From NCBI GenBank assembly GCA_023457535.1, contig JAEWLN010000192.1:1-46497 (forward strand): a stretch of 46,497 bases of DNA. The letters run 5' to 3'. Below are positions 16,048 to 25,778 of this stretch, in pieces. The translations under genes were made by a program, and so were the position numbers. Position 1 is the stretch's first letter. Every line of letters starts with the position of its first letter. The stretch comes from Bacteroidota bacterium. GTDB taxonomy: Bacteria; Bacteroidota; Bacteroidia; Flavobacteriales; Flavobacteriaceae. Below the pieces are notes generated by a model that had not been told where the DNA came from, made no database searches, and worked only from the letters and a program-made list of their open reading frames with translations.

Positions 16048-16791
16048 TTATTTCAAACTGGCGCTTAGGTATTCGCGGTTCATGCGCGCGATGTTTTCGA
16101 GCGAAATGCCTTTCGGGCACTCGACTTCGCAAGCACCTGTGTTGGTACAGTTACCAAAGCCTTCGGCATCCATTTGGTTGACCATATTCAGTACGCGATC
16201 GGCGGCTTCCACTTTACCTTGCGGCAACAACGCAAATTGCGAAACTTTGGCCGAGACGAACAGCATCGCTGATGAGTTCTTGCAGCTGGCTACACACGCC
16301 CCACAACCAATACAAGTGGCGGCATCAAATGCGCGGTCGGCATCGTGCTTTGGAATCGGGATGGCGTTGGCGTCAATGGTCCTTCCGGATGTATTGATCG
16401 AAATAAAGCCACCGGCATGCTGGATGCGGTCGAAGGAACTGCGATCTACGACCAAATCTTTGATGACCGGAAACGCCTTGGCGCGGAACGGCTCGATGTA
16501 GATCGTATCGCCATCTTTGAACATACGCATGTGCAACTGGCAGGTCGTCACGGCGCGGTCCGGCCCATGGGCTTCGCCGTTGATGAACAGCGAACACATC
16601 CCGCAAATCCCTTCACGGCAATCGTGATCGAACGCAACAGGGTCTTCGCCGCGGTTGATCAATTGCTCGTTCAGTACATCGAGCATTTCCAGAAATGACA
16701 TGTCCGGCGACACGCCATCGATTGGATAATCAACCATTTGTCCTTTGTCTGCGGCGTTTTTCTGACGCCATATCTTGAGTGTCAGCTTCAT
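16048..16791 (-). CDS. sdhB: Succinate dehydrogenase/fumarate reductase iron-sulfur subunit
   Basis: The protein has 247 residues. The [2Fe-2S] ligands are in CREGICGMC and the later Cys of VTTCQLH. The [4Fe-4S] and [3Fe-4S] ligands are in CIGCGACVASC and CTNTGACEVECP. The subunit passes electrons between the flavin of SdhA and quinone at SdhC in the inner membrane. It is the last gene of sdhCAB, 7 bp after sdhA, and ends at a terminator. Bacteroidota use menaquinone, so the complex may work in either direction. Confidence 0.97.
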   Translation of the reverse strand: MKLTLKIWRQKNAADKGQMVDYPIDGVSPDMSFLEMLDVLNEQLINRGEDPVAFDHDCREGICGMCSLFINGEAHGPDRAVTTCQLHMRMFKDGDTIYIEPFRAKAFPVIKDLVVDRSSFDRIQHAGGFISINTSGRTIDANAIPIPKHDADRAFDAATCIGCGACVASCKNSSAMLFVSAKVSQFALLPQGKVEAADRVLNMVNQMDAEGFGNCTNTGACEVECPKGISLENIARMNREYLSASLK

Positions 16792-16798
16792 AACTTTC

Positions 16799-18799
16799 TT
16801 ATTTGTAACTACGCGTTACCAGTTTTACATTATCAAATACAAGCGGTTCTTTGTGCAGCACGGCATCACTCGGGTTTCCTTTGTATTCCCAGGCGGCAAC
16901 ATAGGCAAAATTCTCATCGTCGCGTTGCGCTTCACCGTCTTCCGATTGGTATTCCTCGCGGAAGTGCCCTCCACAAGACTCGTTGCGGTGCAGTGCATCT
17001 TTGGCAAACAATTCGCCGAGTTCGAGAAAATCGGCTACACGCATCGCTTTTTCGAGCTCCTGATTGAAACTATTGAGCGTGCCGGGTACTTTGACTTCAC
17101 GGTGGAATTCCTCGCGAAGTGCGGCAATCTCTGAAATAGCCTCGGTCAGCCCTTTGGCATTTCTGGCCATTCCGACCTTGTCCCACATGATCTTTCCGAG
17201 TTTCTTGTGAAAATGATCCACAGAATGCTTGCCGTTGTTATTGAGAAATCTTTCCAGTTGGTCACGTACGGCCTTTTCGGCTTCGACAAACTCCGGCAAA
17301 TCCGTAGAGATATGACCGGTTTTAATGTCAGGGGCAAGGTAGTCGCCTATCGTGTAAGGCAATACGAAATACCCGTCGGCCAAACCTTGCATCAGCGCAG
17401 AAGCACCCAGGCGGTTGGCGCCGTGATCTGAGAAATTCGACTCGCCAATTGAGAAACAGCCCGGAATGGTGGTCATCAGATTGTAATCGACCCAGGTCCC
17501 GCCCATCGTATAATGCACAGCCGGATAAATCATCATCGGGGTTTCGTATGGATTCTCATCGACGATTTTCTCGTACATCTGGAACAGGTTGCCGTATTTT
17601 TCTTCGATGACTTCCTTACCCAATCTGGTTACAAGCTCGGCGTCGTTTTCATTAAGGCCCTTGATGTGCGCCTGCGTCTTGCCATAGCGCTGGATCGCAG
17701 ATGCAAAGTCCAGATAAACGGCCTCACCGGTTTTATTGACGCCAAAACCGGCATCACAGCGTTCCTTTGCAGCACGTGAAGCCACATCGCGGGGTACAAG
17801 GTTACCAAACGACGGATAACGTCTTTCGAGGTAATAATCGCGTTCTTCTTCTTTGAGATCAGTTGGTTTTTTGCGGCCTTCGCGTATCGCCTGCGCATCT
17901 TCAAGGGTTTTAGGCACCCAGATGCGCCCGTCGTTTCGCAACGATTCGGACATCAGCGTAAGCTTGGATTGGTGGTCGCCCGATACCGGGATACAGGTCG
18001 GGTGGATCTGCGTATAGCAAGGATTGGCGAAAAACGCGCCTTTTTTATGGATTTTCCATGCCGCTGTGGCATTGCTGCCCATGGCATTCGTAGACAAAAA
18101 GAATACGTTTCCGTATCCGCCCGAAGCGATCACCACTGCGTGTGCAGAATGTCTCTCAAGTTCGCCTGTGATCAGGTTTCGAGCGATAATGCCACGTGCT
18201 TTTCCGTCAACGACGACCAGCTCGAGCATTTCATGTCGGTTGTACATCTTGATTTTGCCGCGCCCTATCTGGCGGTTCATCGCCGAATAAGCGCCAAGCA
18301 ACAACTGCTGTCCGGTTTGGCCTTTGGCATAAAACGTACGCGAAACCAGCGTGCCGCCAAAGGAACGGTTATCGAGCAATCCGCCGTACTCACGGGCCAA
18401 TGGAACGCCTTGCGCAACGCATTGGTCGATAATGTTGGCCGAAACTTCCGCAAGACGGTGGACATTTGCTTCACGCGCACGGTAGTCGCCACCTTTTACA
18501 GTATCGTAAAACAGGCGGAACGTGGAATCGCCGTCGCCCATATAGTTTTTAGCCGCGTTGATTCCGCCCTGTGCCGCAATCGAGTGTGCACGTCTGGGAG
18601 AATCCTGAAAGCAGAACGCTTTAACGTTGTATCCGAGTTCGGCCAGCGTCGCCGCGGCAGAACCTCCCGCAAGCCCGGTCCCGACGACAATAATGTCGAT
18701 GTTTCGCTTGTTGGCAGGGTTGACCAGATTGATGTGGTTTTTGTAATTGGTCCATTTTTCTGCAACAGGACCGGCAGGTATTTTTGAATCTAATGCCAT
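16799..18799 (-). CDS. sdhA: Succinate dehydrogenase/fumarate reductase flavoprotein subunit
   Basis: The protein has 666 residues, as in type-B b558-linked enzymes. The FAD-binding Rossmann motif is IIVVGTGLAGGSAAATLAEL at about 33-52, and the flavin-attachment region is RRAHSIAAQGGINAAKNY. A substrate-site segment is HTMGGTWVDYN, and SIGESNFSDHGANRLGASAL fits the second FAD contact. It oxidises succinate to fumarate in the TCA cycle or the reverse. The gene starts 4 bp after sdhC and is followed 7 bp later by sdhB, so translation is probably coupled. Confidence 0.97.
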   Translation of the reverse strand: MALDSKIPAGPVAEKWTNYKNHINLVNPANKRNIDIIVVGTGLAGGSAAATLAELGYNVKAFCFQDSPRRAHSIAAQGGINAAKNYMGDGDSTFRLFYDTVKGGDYRAREANVHRLAEVSANIIDQCVAQGVPLAREYGGLLDNRSFGGTLVSRTFYAKGQTGQQLLLGAYSAMNRQIGRGKIKMYNRHEMLELVVVDGKARGIIARNLITGELERHSAHAVVIASGGYGNVFFLSTNAMGSNATAAWKIHKKGAFFANPCYTQIHPTCIPVSGDHQSKLTLMSESLRNDGRIWVPKTLEDAQAIREGRKKPTDLKEEERDYYLERRYPSFGNLVPRDVASRAAKERCDAGFGVNKTGEAVYLDFASAIQRYGKTQAHIKGLNENDAELVTRLGKEVIEEKYGNLFQMYEKIVDENPYETPMMIYPAVHYTMGGTWVDYNLMTTIPGCFSIGESNFSDHGANRLGASALMQGLADGYFVLPYTIGDYLAPDIKTGHISTDLPEFVEAEKAVRDQLERFLNNNGKHSVDHFHKKLGKIMWDKVGMARNAKGLTEAISEIAALREEFHREVKVPGTLNSFNQELEKAMRVADFLELGELFAKDALHRNESCGGHFREEYQSEDGEAQRDDENFAYVAAWEYKGNPSDAVLHKEPLVFDNVKLVTRSYK

Positions 18800-18803
18800 G
18801 GAA

Positions 18804-19640
18804 TTAAACTTTTAGCATAAAATGGATGTACAATGGAATGATGGCAAACAAGGCCGGAACAACGATCGCGAAACCTGTGCCGAAACCTTTGATAAGGCCG
18901 TTGTATTTGGGATTGTTGGCGCCAAGCGACTGGAATGCGCTGCCAAATCCGTGGTGCAGGTGGAATGCAAGCACGACCATCGAAAGAACGTACAGCAGCG
19001 TATACACCAATCCGAATTTAGCGTCCTGGAAGAATGCAACGGTAATTTTGTACAAATCCTTGTACCCGTCCTTGACCTTTACATGGGCCTGGGCGCTGTA
19101 AAATTCCGTGCGGTTCTTGATGTAAAGCGCTTTTTGATCGATTTGCTCTTTGGGCAGGTAGCTGCCGTCTGTAGTCAGGTAATATTCGGCAGTTTGACCA
19201 TTCATGCTGATGGTTTGGGTTTGCAACGGCATGTTTTTGTCAAAGTGCATCGGCGCCCAGAAGGTGACCATGTGCGTAACGATGAACACCAGAATTACAG
19301 TACCGAGAATTCCCATATTGCGCGACGCCCACGGGCTGTTTGCCCCGGGATTGTTTTTGGCATAGCCGATAGGACGCGCCTTCACGTTCTGATAAGTGAG
19401 TACGGCGCCGTCAATAGCGTGGAAAATAATCGAGGCATAGGTCAAATACGAAAGCGCCATGACCGCGGGGTTGGTCGTCATGAACAACGCGTATTTGTTG
19501 AAGTTGAGTGCGTTGTTGGGAACCAGAAGCTGGAGGTTTCCAATCAGGTGGCCAACGAGAAACAAGCATAAAAATAAACCTGTCAGAGCCATCCAATACT
19601 TCTTTGCAAGGGACGACTTTAATAAAGCAGATTTTGCCAT
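18804..19640 (-). CDS. sdhC: Succinate dehydrogenase cytochrome b subunit (b558 type)
   Basis: The protein has 278 residues from the ATG at 19640; an upstream in-frame ATG at 19673 overlaps the -7 promoter box and is rejected. About five membrane helices are visible (for example YWMALTGLFLCLFLVGHLIG and LLYVLSMVVLAFHLHHGFG), with histidines in H(L)IGN, IVTHMV, FHLHHGF and IHF positions suited to two b hemes. It anchors SdhAB and reacts with menaquinone. First gene of the sdhCAB operon. Confidence 0.95.
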   Translation of the reverse strand: MAKSALLKSSLAKKYWMALTGLFLCLFLVGHLIGNLQLLVPNNALNFNKYALFMTTNPAVMALSYLTYASIIFHAIDGAVLTYQNVKARPIGYAKNNPGANSPWASRNMGILGTVILVFIVTHMVTFWAPMHFDKNMPLQTQTISMNGQTAEYYLTTDGSYLPKEQIDQKALYIKNRTEFYSAQAHVKVKDGYKDLYKITVAFFQDAKFGLVYTLLYVLSMVVLAFHLHHGFGSAFQSLGANNPKYNGLIKGFGTGFAIVVPALFAIIPLYIHFMLKV

Positions 19641-19672
19641 AATATTTGTTTGAGTTTTATAAAAAATCCACA

Positions 19673-19703
19673 CAAAAGTACGGCAAAGCGAATTTAACTA
19701 CAA
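19673..19703 (-). promoter_or_regulatory. Promoter of sdhCAB
   Basis: Minus strand: TTG (19701-19703), 20 bp, TACTTTTG (19673-19680). The TTGTAGTTAAA start and TACTTTTGT end are shared with the ompA promoter. The 33-bp leader ends at the sdhC ATG. Confidence 0.75.
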
Positions 19704-19772
19704 CCTTTTCGATATAATTTATAATCATTTTAAAATGCGCGGCACATCTCACGAAAGGCCCGATAGACCGCG

Positions 19773-20669
19773 CTATTCAACCCAACGGAAAGACGGGATC
19801 AAACCGCGCAATCCCATATCGACGACGGCCTCGCCTTTGCCCGGCTCATATTTGCCGTCGGCAACGACCTCGCGCCATTCAAAACTTTGGTTGATGGACA
19901 GCGACAGCGTCACTACCACATCTTTTGTTTCGTCGCCGGAAATCACCAGATTGTTCAAAAATTTCCCCGTCACTACACATGATCCGGCCGGAATAGGCGA
20001 TGTAGCCGCTATGGGGTTGGGGACCGTGGTAGCCCCGGCCGGCGCCTGCCCTTCTGTAGAGTACGGATAATCGGCCAGCGCAAATGCCCAGTAGCCCTGA
20101 AGCCGGTTGGCATTGACCGGGAAAATTGAATTCCCTATTTCATGCGTCCCGATGTAAGTGTTATAACCTACAAAGCTCGCCAGCGTTCCCTGGTAATCCA
20201 CCCCGTTGGCACGAACGGCGATGTTGTAATTCTGGTATGCCAGCGATACGCGCACCCATTCGTACGATCCGGGCGCGATGCTTTGGAGCGGAATGCGCAA
20301 AAACGTTTCTCCCTCTGCGACAACCCGCGACCGGCTGAAATCGATCGCATTACTGCCGCCCATTGTGGTCTCAGGAGCGTGATACAGAACAGCGCCTTGT
20401 GCGAGTTGCGTCGAGGCATTTGGTACAAGTTCGAAATAATGTGCTGAAATGGCATTGAAATCCGGTGATAAGGCCGCATTTCCAGGCGCTACTCCGGCGG
20501 GTTGTCCGATGTTGTTGAGCCGCGGCTGGTTTTTGTCAAACCGGAATTTGACGATCAGGTGCGGCTTCGACGAATCTGTTGGACCGAACTCATGCGTTGC
20601 ATCGTCGTCATCGCAAGCAACCGAGGCGAGTAACGCAAAATACAATGCAAAAACCCAACACGCTTTCAT
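19773..20669 (-). CDS. Lipoprotein of unknown function
   Basis: The protein has 298 residues from the ATG at 20669, which gives a clean lipoprotein signal (FALYFALLASVAC, Cys19) followed by four Asp; acidic residues after the Cys are common in exported Bacteroidota lipoproteins. The longer frame from 20750 has a charged leader and is unlikely. The mature part is beta-rich (HLIVKFRFDKNQPRLNN, IPLQSIAPGSYEWVRVSLAYQ, GTHEIGNSIFPVNANR) and ends VDMGLRGLIPSFRWVE. I do not recognise the family. The pattern could suit a beta-sandwich surface or calcium- or metal-related protein. It is divergent from the aminopeptidase gene. Confidence 0.85.
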   Translation of the reverse strand: MKACWVFALYFALLASVACDDDDATHEFGPTDSSKPHLIVKFRFDKNQPRLNNIGQPAGVAPGNAALSPDFNAISAHYFELVPNASTQLAQGAVLYHAPETTMGGSNAIDFSRSRVVAEGETFLRIPLQSIAPGSYEWVRVSLAYQNYNIAVRANGVDYQGTLASFVGYNTYIGTHEIGNSIFPVNANRLQGYWAFALADYPYSTEGQAPAGATTVPNPIAATSPIPAGSCVVTGKFLNNLVISGDETKDVVVTLSLSINQSFEWREVVADGKYEPGKGEAVVDMGLRGLIPSFRWVE

Positions 20670-20768
20670 AAATCGATTGTTAATAAATCCATAACGCCTG
20701 CATCGGGCATTTAGTATAATTAAAATGCGATTGCAAAGGCAGGCACGCATTTTTTAATCGGGATTTAT

Positions 20769-20776
20769 TAGCTTTG
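20769..20776 (+). promoter_or_regulatory. Putative -7 box for the aminopeptidase gene
   Basis: TAGCTTTG fits TAnnTTTG, 19 bp before the ATG at 20796. No clear TTG box at the usual distance. Confidence 0.4.
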
Positions 20777-20795
20777 TGAATCCAATTTTTGAATC

Positions 20796-22088
20796 ATGAA
20801 ATATTTACCGATTTCCAGCGCACTGTTTGTCCGGAACCGTCAGAAATTCACGGCGCAAATGAAGCCCAACAGCATTGCCGTTTTTAATTCCAACGATATT
20901 TATCCGATCAGCGCAGACAGCACGATGCCGTTCCAGCAACACCGCGATATATTTTACCTGAGCGGCGTTGACCAGGAGGAAAGCATCCTGGTCCTTTTTC
21001 CCGATGCGCCGTACGAACACCAGCGCGAGATTTTGTTTTTGCGCGAGACCAATGAACACATCGCAGTTTGGGAAGGCGAAAAACTGACCAAACAGCGTGC
21101 CTTCGAAGTATCGGGCATCAGGACAGTGTATTGGCTCACGGATTTTGAAAAGATCTTGTTCGAGTTGATGACCTATGCCGAGACAATGTACATCAACACC
21201 AACGAACACTACCGCCAATCGGTCGAAACCGAGACCCGGGAAGCGCGGTTTGTGAAATGGTGGAAAGAAAAATACCCGGCGCACAATGTGGCCAAGAGCA
21301 ACCCGATTCTTCAGCGCATCCGGTCTGTAAAAGAACACGAAGAGATCGATTTGATGCAAACCGCGTGCGATATTACTGAAAAAGGTTTCCGCCGATTGCT
21401 TTCTTTTGTCAGGCCGGGCGTAGCCGAATACGAGATCGAAGCCGAACTGATACATGAATTTGTGCGCAACCGCTCCAAAGGCTTTGCTTACACGCCGATC
21501 ATCGCCTCGGGCAATAACGCCAATGTGCTGCATTATATCGAAAACAATCAGGTGTGCAAACCCGGCGATCTGATCCTGCTCGACGTTGCGGCCGAATACG
21601 CCAATTATTCAAGCGATCTCTCGCGCACGATTCCGGTTTCAGGCCGTTACACCGATAGGCAAAAGGCCGTTTACAACGCGGTGCTGCGCGTCAAAAACGA
21701 AGCGACCAAACTGCTCGTGCCCGGCGCACTCTGGAAAGAATACCACAAAGAAGTGGGCAAGATCATGACCGCTGAGCTGCTCGGTCTCGGACTCCTTGAC
21801 AAAGCCGACGTTCAAAACGAAAACCCGGACTGGCCGGCCTACAAAAAATATTTCATGCATGGCACGTCCCATCATCTTGGACTGGATACGCACGATTACG
21901 GCCTGCTTCATGAGCCCATCAAGGCCAATATGGTCTTTACGGTCGAACCTGGCATTTACATTCCGGCAGAAGGCTTTGGCATTCGGCTCGAGGACAATGT
22001 GGTCGTCCAGCAAAGCGGCGAACCCTTGAACCTGATGCGCAATATTCCGATCGAGGCCGATGAGATAGAAAATTTAATGAACTCCTGA
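20796..22088 (+). CDS. pepP: Xaa-Pro aminopeptidase (M24B)
   Basis: The protein has 430 residues. The N-terminal domain (about 1-170) matches aminopeptidase P (MPFQQHRDIFYLSGVDQEES). The C-terminal pita-bread domain has the dinuclear metal ligands: two Asp in LLDVAAEYANYSSDLSRT, His in GTSHHLGLDTHD, Glu in VEPGIYIP and Glu in RLEDNVVV. It removes N-terminal residues that precede proline, probably in the cytoplasm as no signal peptide is seen. A single-gene unit bounded by a promoter and a terminator. Confidence 0.96.
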   Translation: MKYLPISSALFVRNRQKFTAQMKPNSIAVFNSNDIYPISADSTMPFQQHRDIFYLSGVDQEESILVLFPDAPYEHQREILFLRETNEHIAVWEGEKLTKQRAFEVSGIRTVYWLTDFEKILFELMTYAETMYINTNEHYRQSVETETREARFVKWWKEKYPAHNVAKSNPILQRIRSVKEHEEIDLMQTACDITEKGFRRLLSFVRPGVAEYEIEAELIHEFVRNRSKGFAYTPIIASGNNANVLHYIENNQVCKPGDLILLDVAAEYANYSSDLSRTIPVSGRYTDRQKAVYNAVLRVKNEATKLLVPGALWKEYHKEVGKIMTAELLGLGLLDKADVQNENPDWPAYKKYFMHGTSHHLGLDTHDYGLLHEPIKANMVFTVEPGIYIPAEGFGIRLEDNVVVQQSGEPLNLMRNIPIEADEIENLMNS

Positions 22089-22092
22089 TTTT

Positions 22093-22116
22093 AAAGCGGC
22101 TTCGGTCGCTTTTTTA
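22093..22116 (+). terminator. Terminator after pepP
   Basis: Stem AAAGCGGC / GTCGCTTT (one G-T pair) with a TTCG tetraloop and a T-run, 5 bp after the stop. Confidence 0.85.
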
Positions 22117-22117
22117 T

Positions 22118-22147
22118 TTGGGTTCAGCAGTATAATTTTTATTTTTG
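22118..22147 (+). promoter_or_regulatory. Promoter of the alpha/beta hydrolase gene
   Basis: TTG (22118-22120), 19 bp, TATTTTTG (22140-22147): a full match to the flavobacterial consensus, 19 bp before the GTG at 22167. It directly follows the T-run of the pepP terminator. Confidence 0.75.
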
Positions 22148-22166
22148 TGAAACCCAAATAGTCGCC

Positions 22167-22952
22167 GTGAAAACAACCACTTACAAAAATACGCCCATCG
22201 CGTTTACCGAAGCCGGAAAAGGAACTGCCGTTGTTTTACTGCACGGATTTCTCGAAAACAGGACGGTATGGGACTTTTTTATATCGGAACTCTCGCAAAA
22301 ATACCGCGTAATTGCCATCGATTTGCTGGGTCACGGCCAAAGCCAATGCCACGGCTACATCCACACCATGGAGGACCAGGCAGACATGGTACACGAGGTA
22401 CTGAGCGAGCTGCGCATCCGCAAGGCGTTTTTCGCCGGACATTCGATGGGCGGTTATATCGCCCTTGCCTACGCCGAATTATATCCCGAACACGTCAAGG
22501 GCATTGTCCTGGTGAATTCCACCTCGCGCGCCGACAGCGATGAGCGCAAACGCAACCGCGACCGCGCCATACTGGCCGTCAAAAAAGACCACACGTCGTT
22601 CGTGCGGTTGTCGATCGCCAATTTGTTCAGCGAGGCCAATCGCGAACGGTTATCGGGGGAAATTGAACACATCAGGAACCAGGCGCTCCAAACACCGCTG
22701 CAAGGCATTGTGGCCGCGCTTGAAGGCATGAAAATAAGAAAGGACCGCGAAGTGTTGCTTCATTTTGGGCCTTATCCGGTGCTGGTCGTACTCGGCAAAC
22801 AGGATCCGGTGCTCAATTATGAGGAAGGTGCAGATCAGATATCGGGCACCAAAGCCCAATTGGTGACATTCCCGGACGGTCACATGAGTCCTGTCGAAAA
22901 CCGCAATGAGCTGTTGGCCGTACTACAAGACTTCTTTAAAAAAGTCAGGTAA
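22167..22952 (+). CDS. Alpha/beta hydrolase
   Basis: The protein has 261 residues and starts at GTG 22167, supported by a good promoter just upstream. The fold markers are the oxyanion motif LLHGFLENRTVW, the nucleophile elbow GHSMGG (S93), the acid in GKQDPVLNYEEG and the catalytic His in FPDGHMSPVE. The residue AIDLLGHGQS is typical. The substrate cannot be told from sequence; esterase or hydrolase of small metabolites is most likely. Its last 8 bp overlap the convergent AddB-like gene. Confidence 0.92.
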   Translation: MKTTTYKNTPIAFTEAGKGTAVVLLHGFLENRTVWDFFISELSQKYRVIAIDLLGHGQSQCHGYIHTMEDQADMVHEVLSELRIRKAFFAGHSMGGYIALAYAELYPEHVKGIVLVNSTSRADSDERKRNRDRAILAVKKDHTSFVRLSIANLFSEANRERLSGEIEHIRNQALQTPLQGIVAALEGMKIRKDREVLLHFGPYPVLVVLGKQDPVLNYEEGADQISGTKAQLVTFPDGHMSPVENRNELLAVLQDFFKKVR

Positions 22953-25716
22953 TTTTTTCTTTAAAAGCGATTTCCGGATCGAAGATTTCGCGCAGCAGCC
23001 ACGCGAGCTGGTCTTGATACGCATCGAGTATTTCAGAAGTGATAAGCGTACTTTCTGTTTTGGCTATCGGGTCTTTGACCACGAGCGGCATAAACCCGGA
23101 CCGCAGATTTTTGAACGATATAATTCCCACTTCGACAGGTCGATCCTGTGCCTCGGGCGCGTACATGAACGCATAGGCCAGCAGCTGGATGATTTTATCG
23201 GATTTGATGTCATCGGTCAGGCCTTCCCAGGATTTCAAAACCAGATTTGATTTTTCGACCTTGCCTGTTTTGTAGTCGATGATGCGAATCCGGTCGTTGC
23301 GCCATTCAATGCGGTCCACCGTTCCGCTCAAACGCACCGGGAACGGCAGGCTGTCGTGCAAAAGATCGCGTCCGTCGCATTTTTTTTCCAATTCAAGAAT
23401 CTTGACCGATGCACCGTTTTTTATCTCTTCCCGTTCGAGTTTGAGAAAATTGGTCACGTTGCGCTTGGCCACTTCAAAGGCAAGCAAATTGCGGCCTTTG
23501 CGGATCTCGCCTTCTTTGTAAACGAGCCGGAATTGGTCCAGGACAACGGTATCGCGTTGCGCCAGGCAGTGGTCGATGTCCGACACGGTCAAAAACTTTC
23601 CGATCAGCGGCGTGTAAAGGGTTTCAAGTGCACCATGTATGATCGTTCCGAGCGTATTGAGCGCAATATTCTCTTCAACTTCTTCTGTTTCGCGGATGCG
23701 CAGTACTTTTTGAAAGTAAAAACCGATCGGATTGCGGATATAGGAAGTCAGCGCTGAGGGCGAAAAGCCACTTTCGGCAATGGCTGCAAGCCGCTCAAGC
23801 ACCAATGCCGATTTAGGGACCTCCAGAGGACGGTACGCGGTTTCAGGCAACGAGGCGCTGTATATTTGAGCCGTTAGCGTATGGGCCGGCTGACGCTCCA
23901 CTTCGAGCTGCGTGAGAAAACGGCTGCGTTCACCAGCATCGAGACCTTCGCTTTCCGTATTGTACAGCAGGAATATTTTTTTGGCACGCTGCAGCAGGTG
24001 GTAAAAGTGATACGTATAGATGGCATCTTTTTGTTTGAATGTGGGCAGTCCGAGCTCGATCTTAACGTCGTACGGAATAAACGAATTCTGCGACTTGCCC
24101 GCCGGAAATTTGCCCTCGTTCATCGAGGTGATGATGACCGTTTCAAAATCGAGTACGCGGCTTTCGAGTACACCCATGATTTGCAGGCCTTCGAGCGGTT
24201 CTCCTTCGAACGATACCTCGGCAAGTTCGATTACCTGTTTATAGATCGCAAACAATGTTTCGACCGACGCCACATGGGGGAACTTTTGATAATAATTGAT
24301 CAGTTTGTTGAGTGTCTGGAAAACGGCATACACAAATGCTTTGGTTATTTTCTGCTGCTGGTTGTCATTGCCCAGACTGTCCTTGACCGCGATCAACACG
24401 TCGTTGAGCGATTGGAGTACTTCTGTCGGGTGCTCGGGCCAGCGATCGAACAACATCGAAAAAAACCGGTTGGGTTCGGGATGAAGCTCGGTAATTTTCT
24501 TGTGGGTCAGAAAGGTGTAATTGTATTGCTTGATGGTTTGGGCCAAGGATTGCGCCGCTACATAAGGTGCTACAAGCGGATGGGTGAGCACATCAAGAAC
24601 GTCTTTGTAGTAAAACACGTAATTGGCGGGGTTGCGCGAAAGTGCGCCGGTATGCATCCGAAACAGTTTCGCGATCAGTACCTGCGCCGGATTGTTCCGG
24701 GCCGAATAACCCATTGTGATGTTGAGCGCCCCGACCGACTGCGGCAAAGCGTGCAATACCGGGACCAGCAGGCTTTCCTCCCCAAGTACCACGGCCACGC
24801 GATTGGACTGGGTGTTTGGGTCTGCGAGTATGCGCTCGACGATCGCGCCTGCGATTTTGGCCTGCCCTACTGATTTTGGCGTACCGATAACCTCTATTTT
24901 CTTCGGCTGCGAAAAATCGTTTGTAATCCATTCAAAAGGATGGCTGTTGTAATACTTCCACCTCCGCTTAAAATCGCGCAGAAACAGCCCCGCATCGTGA
25001 AATGGGTCCTCGAGGAACGCCTTGTCGGCATCCCAATATATTTTAGCCTGATCGAGCGCAAGCAAGTGTTGGATGATTTGCTCTTCTGCGGCATTGAGCG
25101 CGTTGAATCCGCAAAAAATCAATTTGCGATTGCCAAGACTTTCCGAAAAGAAATTCAGGTTCCCGACCGCCTCGCGGTAAATCATCCCCTGATAACCGAT
25201 ATCTTTGCCCAACAGGTGTCCATATAACCGCTCGTAATACGAAGGCAGCATTTTCCAAAAGGACAGGTAGTTTTCGATCAACGGGGTTTGTCGTTCGGTA
25301 TCCACAGACCAATGTTCGATTTCCTTGATGTTCTCCAGGTATTTGAGTACGCGGTCAGGCTCGAGCAGGTATCGGTCGATCTCGTTAAAATCCTGCAGCA
25401 GCGTTTTGGCCCAATTGGCGAACAACTCAAAGGTTTGTCTGGCCGGCGCATCGGTCATTTCTACGTATACATCGTAAAATTCAAACAGTACTTCGATGGT
25501 GTCAATCGACCGAATCCCGGCAATATCCTGAATCAGGTCTTCAATACTGATGATATCGGGTGCAAAAATGGTCTTTCCGGTATTCCTGCGCAGCGCATCG
25601 AGCAAAAAAATCCTTGCCCGCTTATTGGGCAATACGATGGTGGTTTCAGGTAAATGTTCGGCGTAATCGCGCAGCAATAGTTGGGCGATCTGATCGAGAA
25701 ACGGAAGGTTTGTCAT
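22945..25716 (-). CDS. AddB-like PD-(D/E)XK nuclease/helicase-fold subunit
   Basis: The protein has 923 residues. The N-terminus (TTIVLPNKRARIFLLDALR, FAPDIISIEDLIQDI) is the degenerate helicase-like domain seen in AddB proteins of Bacteroidota. The C-terminus carries the nuclease site (SGTVDRIEWRNDRIRIIDYKTGKVE, then QLLAYAFMY). It should pair with the AddA-like protein at 28520-31681 to process double-strand DNA ends for RecA-dependent repair. I see no four-Cys iron-sulfur set like that of Bacillus AddB. It lies after ompA with a terminator between, so it needs its own promoter, which I could not identify. Confidence 0.9.
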   Translation of the reverse strand: MTNLPFLDQIAQLLLRDYAEHLPETTIVLPNKRARIFLLDALRRNTGKTIFAPDIISIEDLIQDIAGIRSIDTIEVLFEFYDVYVEMTDAPARQTFELFANWAKTLLQDFNEIDRYLLEPDRVLKYLENIKEIEHWSVDTERQTPLIENYLSFWKMLPSYYERLYGHLLGKDIGYQGMIYREAVGNLNFFSESLGNRKLIFCGFNALNAAEEQIIQHLLALDQAKIYWDADKAFLEDPFHDAGLFLRDFKRRWKYYNSHPFEWITNDFSQPKKIEVIGTPKSVGQAKIAGAIVERILADPNTQSNRVAVVLGEESLLVPVLHALPQSVGALNITMGYSARNNPAQVLIAKLFRMHTGALSRNPANYVFYYKDVLDVLTHPLVAPYVAAQSLAQTIKQYNYTFLTHKKITELHPEPNRFFSMLFDRWPEHPTEVLQSLNDVLIAVKDSLGNDNQQQKITKAFVYAVFQTLNKLINYYQKFPHVASVETLFAIYKQVIELAEVSFEGEPLEGLQIMGVLESRVLDFETVIITSMNEGKFPAGKSQNSFIPYDVKIELGLPTFKQKDAIYTYHFYHLLQRAKKIFLLYNTESEGLDAGERSRFLTQLEVERQPAHTLTAQIYSASLPETAYRPLEVPKSALVLERLAAIAESGFSPSALTSYIRNPIGFYFQKVLRIRETEEVEENIALNTLGTIIHGALETLYTPLIGKFLTVSDIDHCLAQRDTVVLDQFRLVYKEGEIRKGRNLLAFEVAKRNVTNFLKLEREEIKNGASVKILELEKKCDGRDLLHDSLPFPVRLSGTVDRIEWRNDRIRIIDYKTGKVEKSNLVLKSWEGLTDDIKSDKIIQLLAYAFMYAPEAQDRPVEVGIISFKNLRSGFMPLVVKDPIAKTESTLITSEILDAYQDQLAWLLREIFDPEIAFKEKIT

Positions 25717-25726
25717 GTGATAAAAA

Positions 25727-25756
25727 TAAAAAAACGCCCCGATAAATCGAGGCGTT
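25727..25756 (-). terminator. Terminator after ompA
   Basis: Stem AACGCCcCGA / TCGaGGCGTT (one mismatch) with an A-run that reads as T-run on the minus strand, 23 bp after the ompA stop. Confidence 0.8.
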
Positions 25757-25778
25757 CTTCTAATTATTTAGGTGGAAA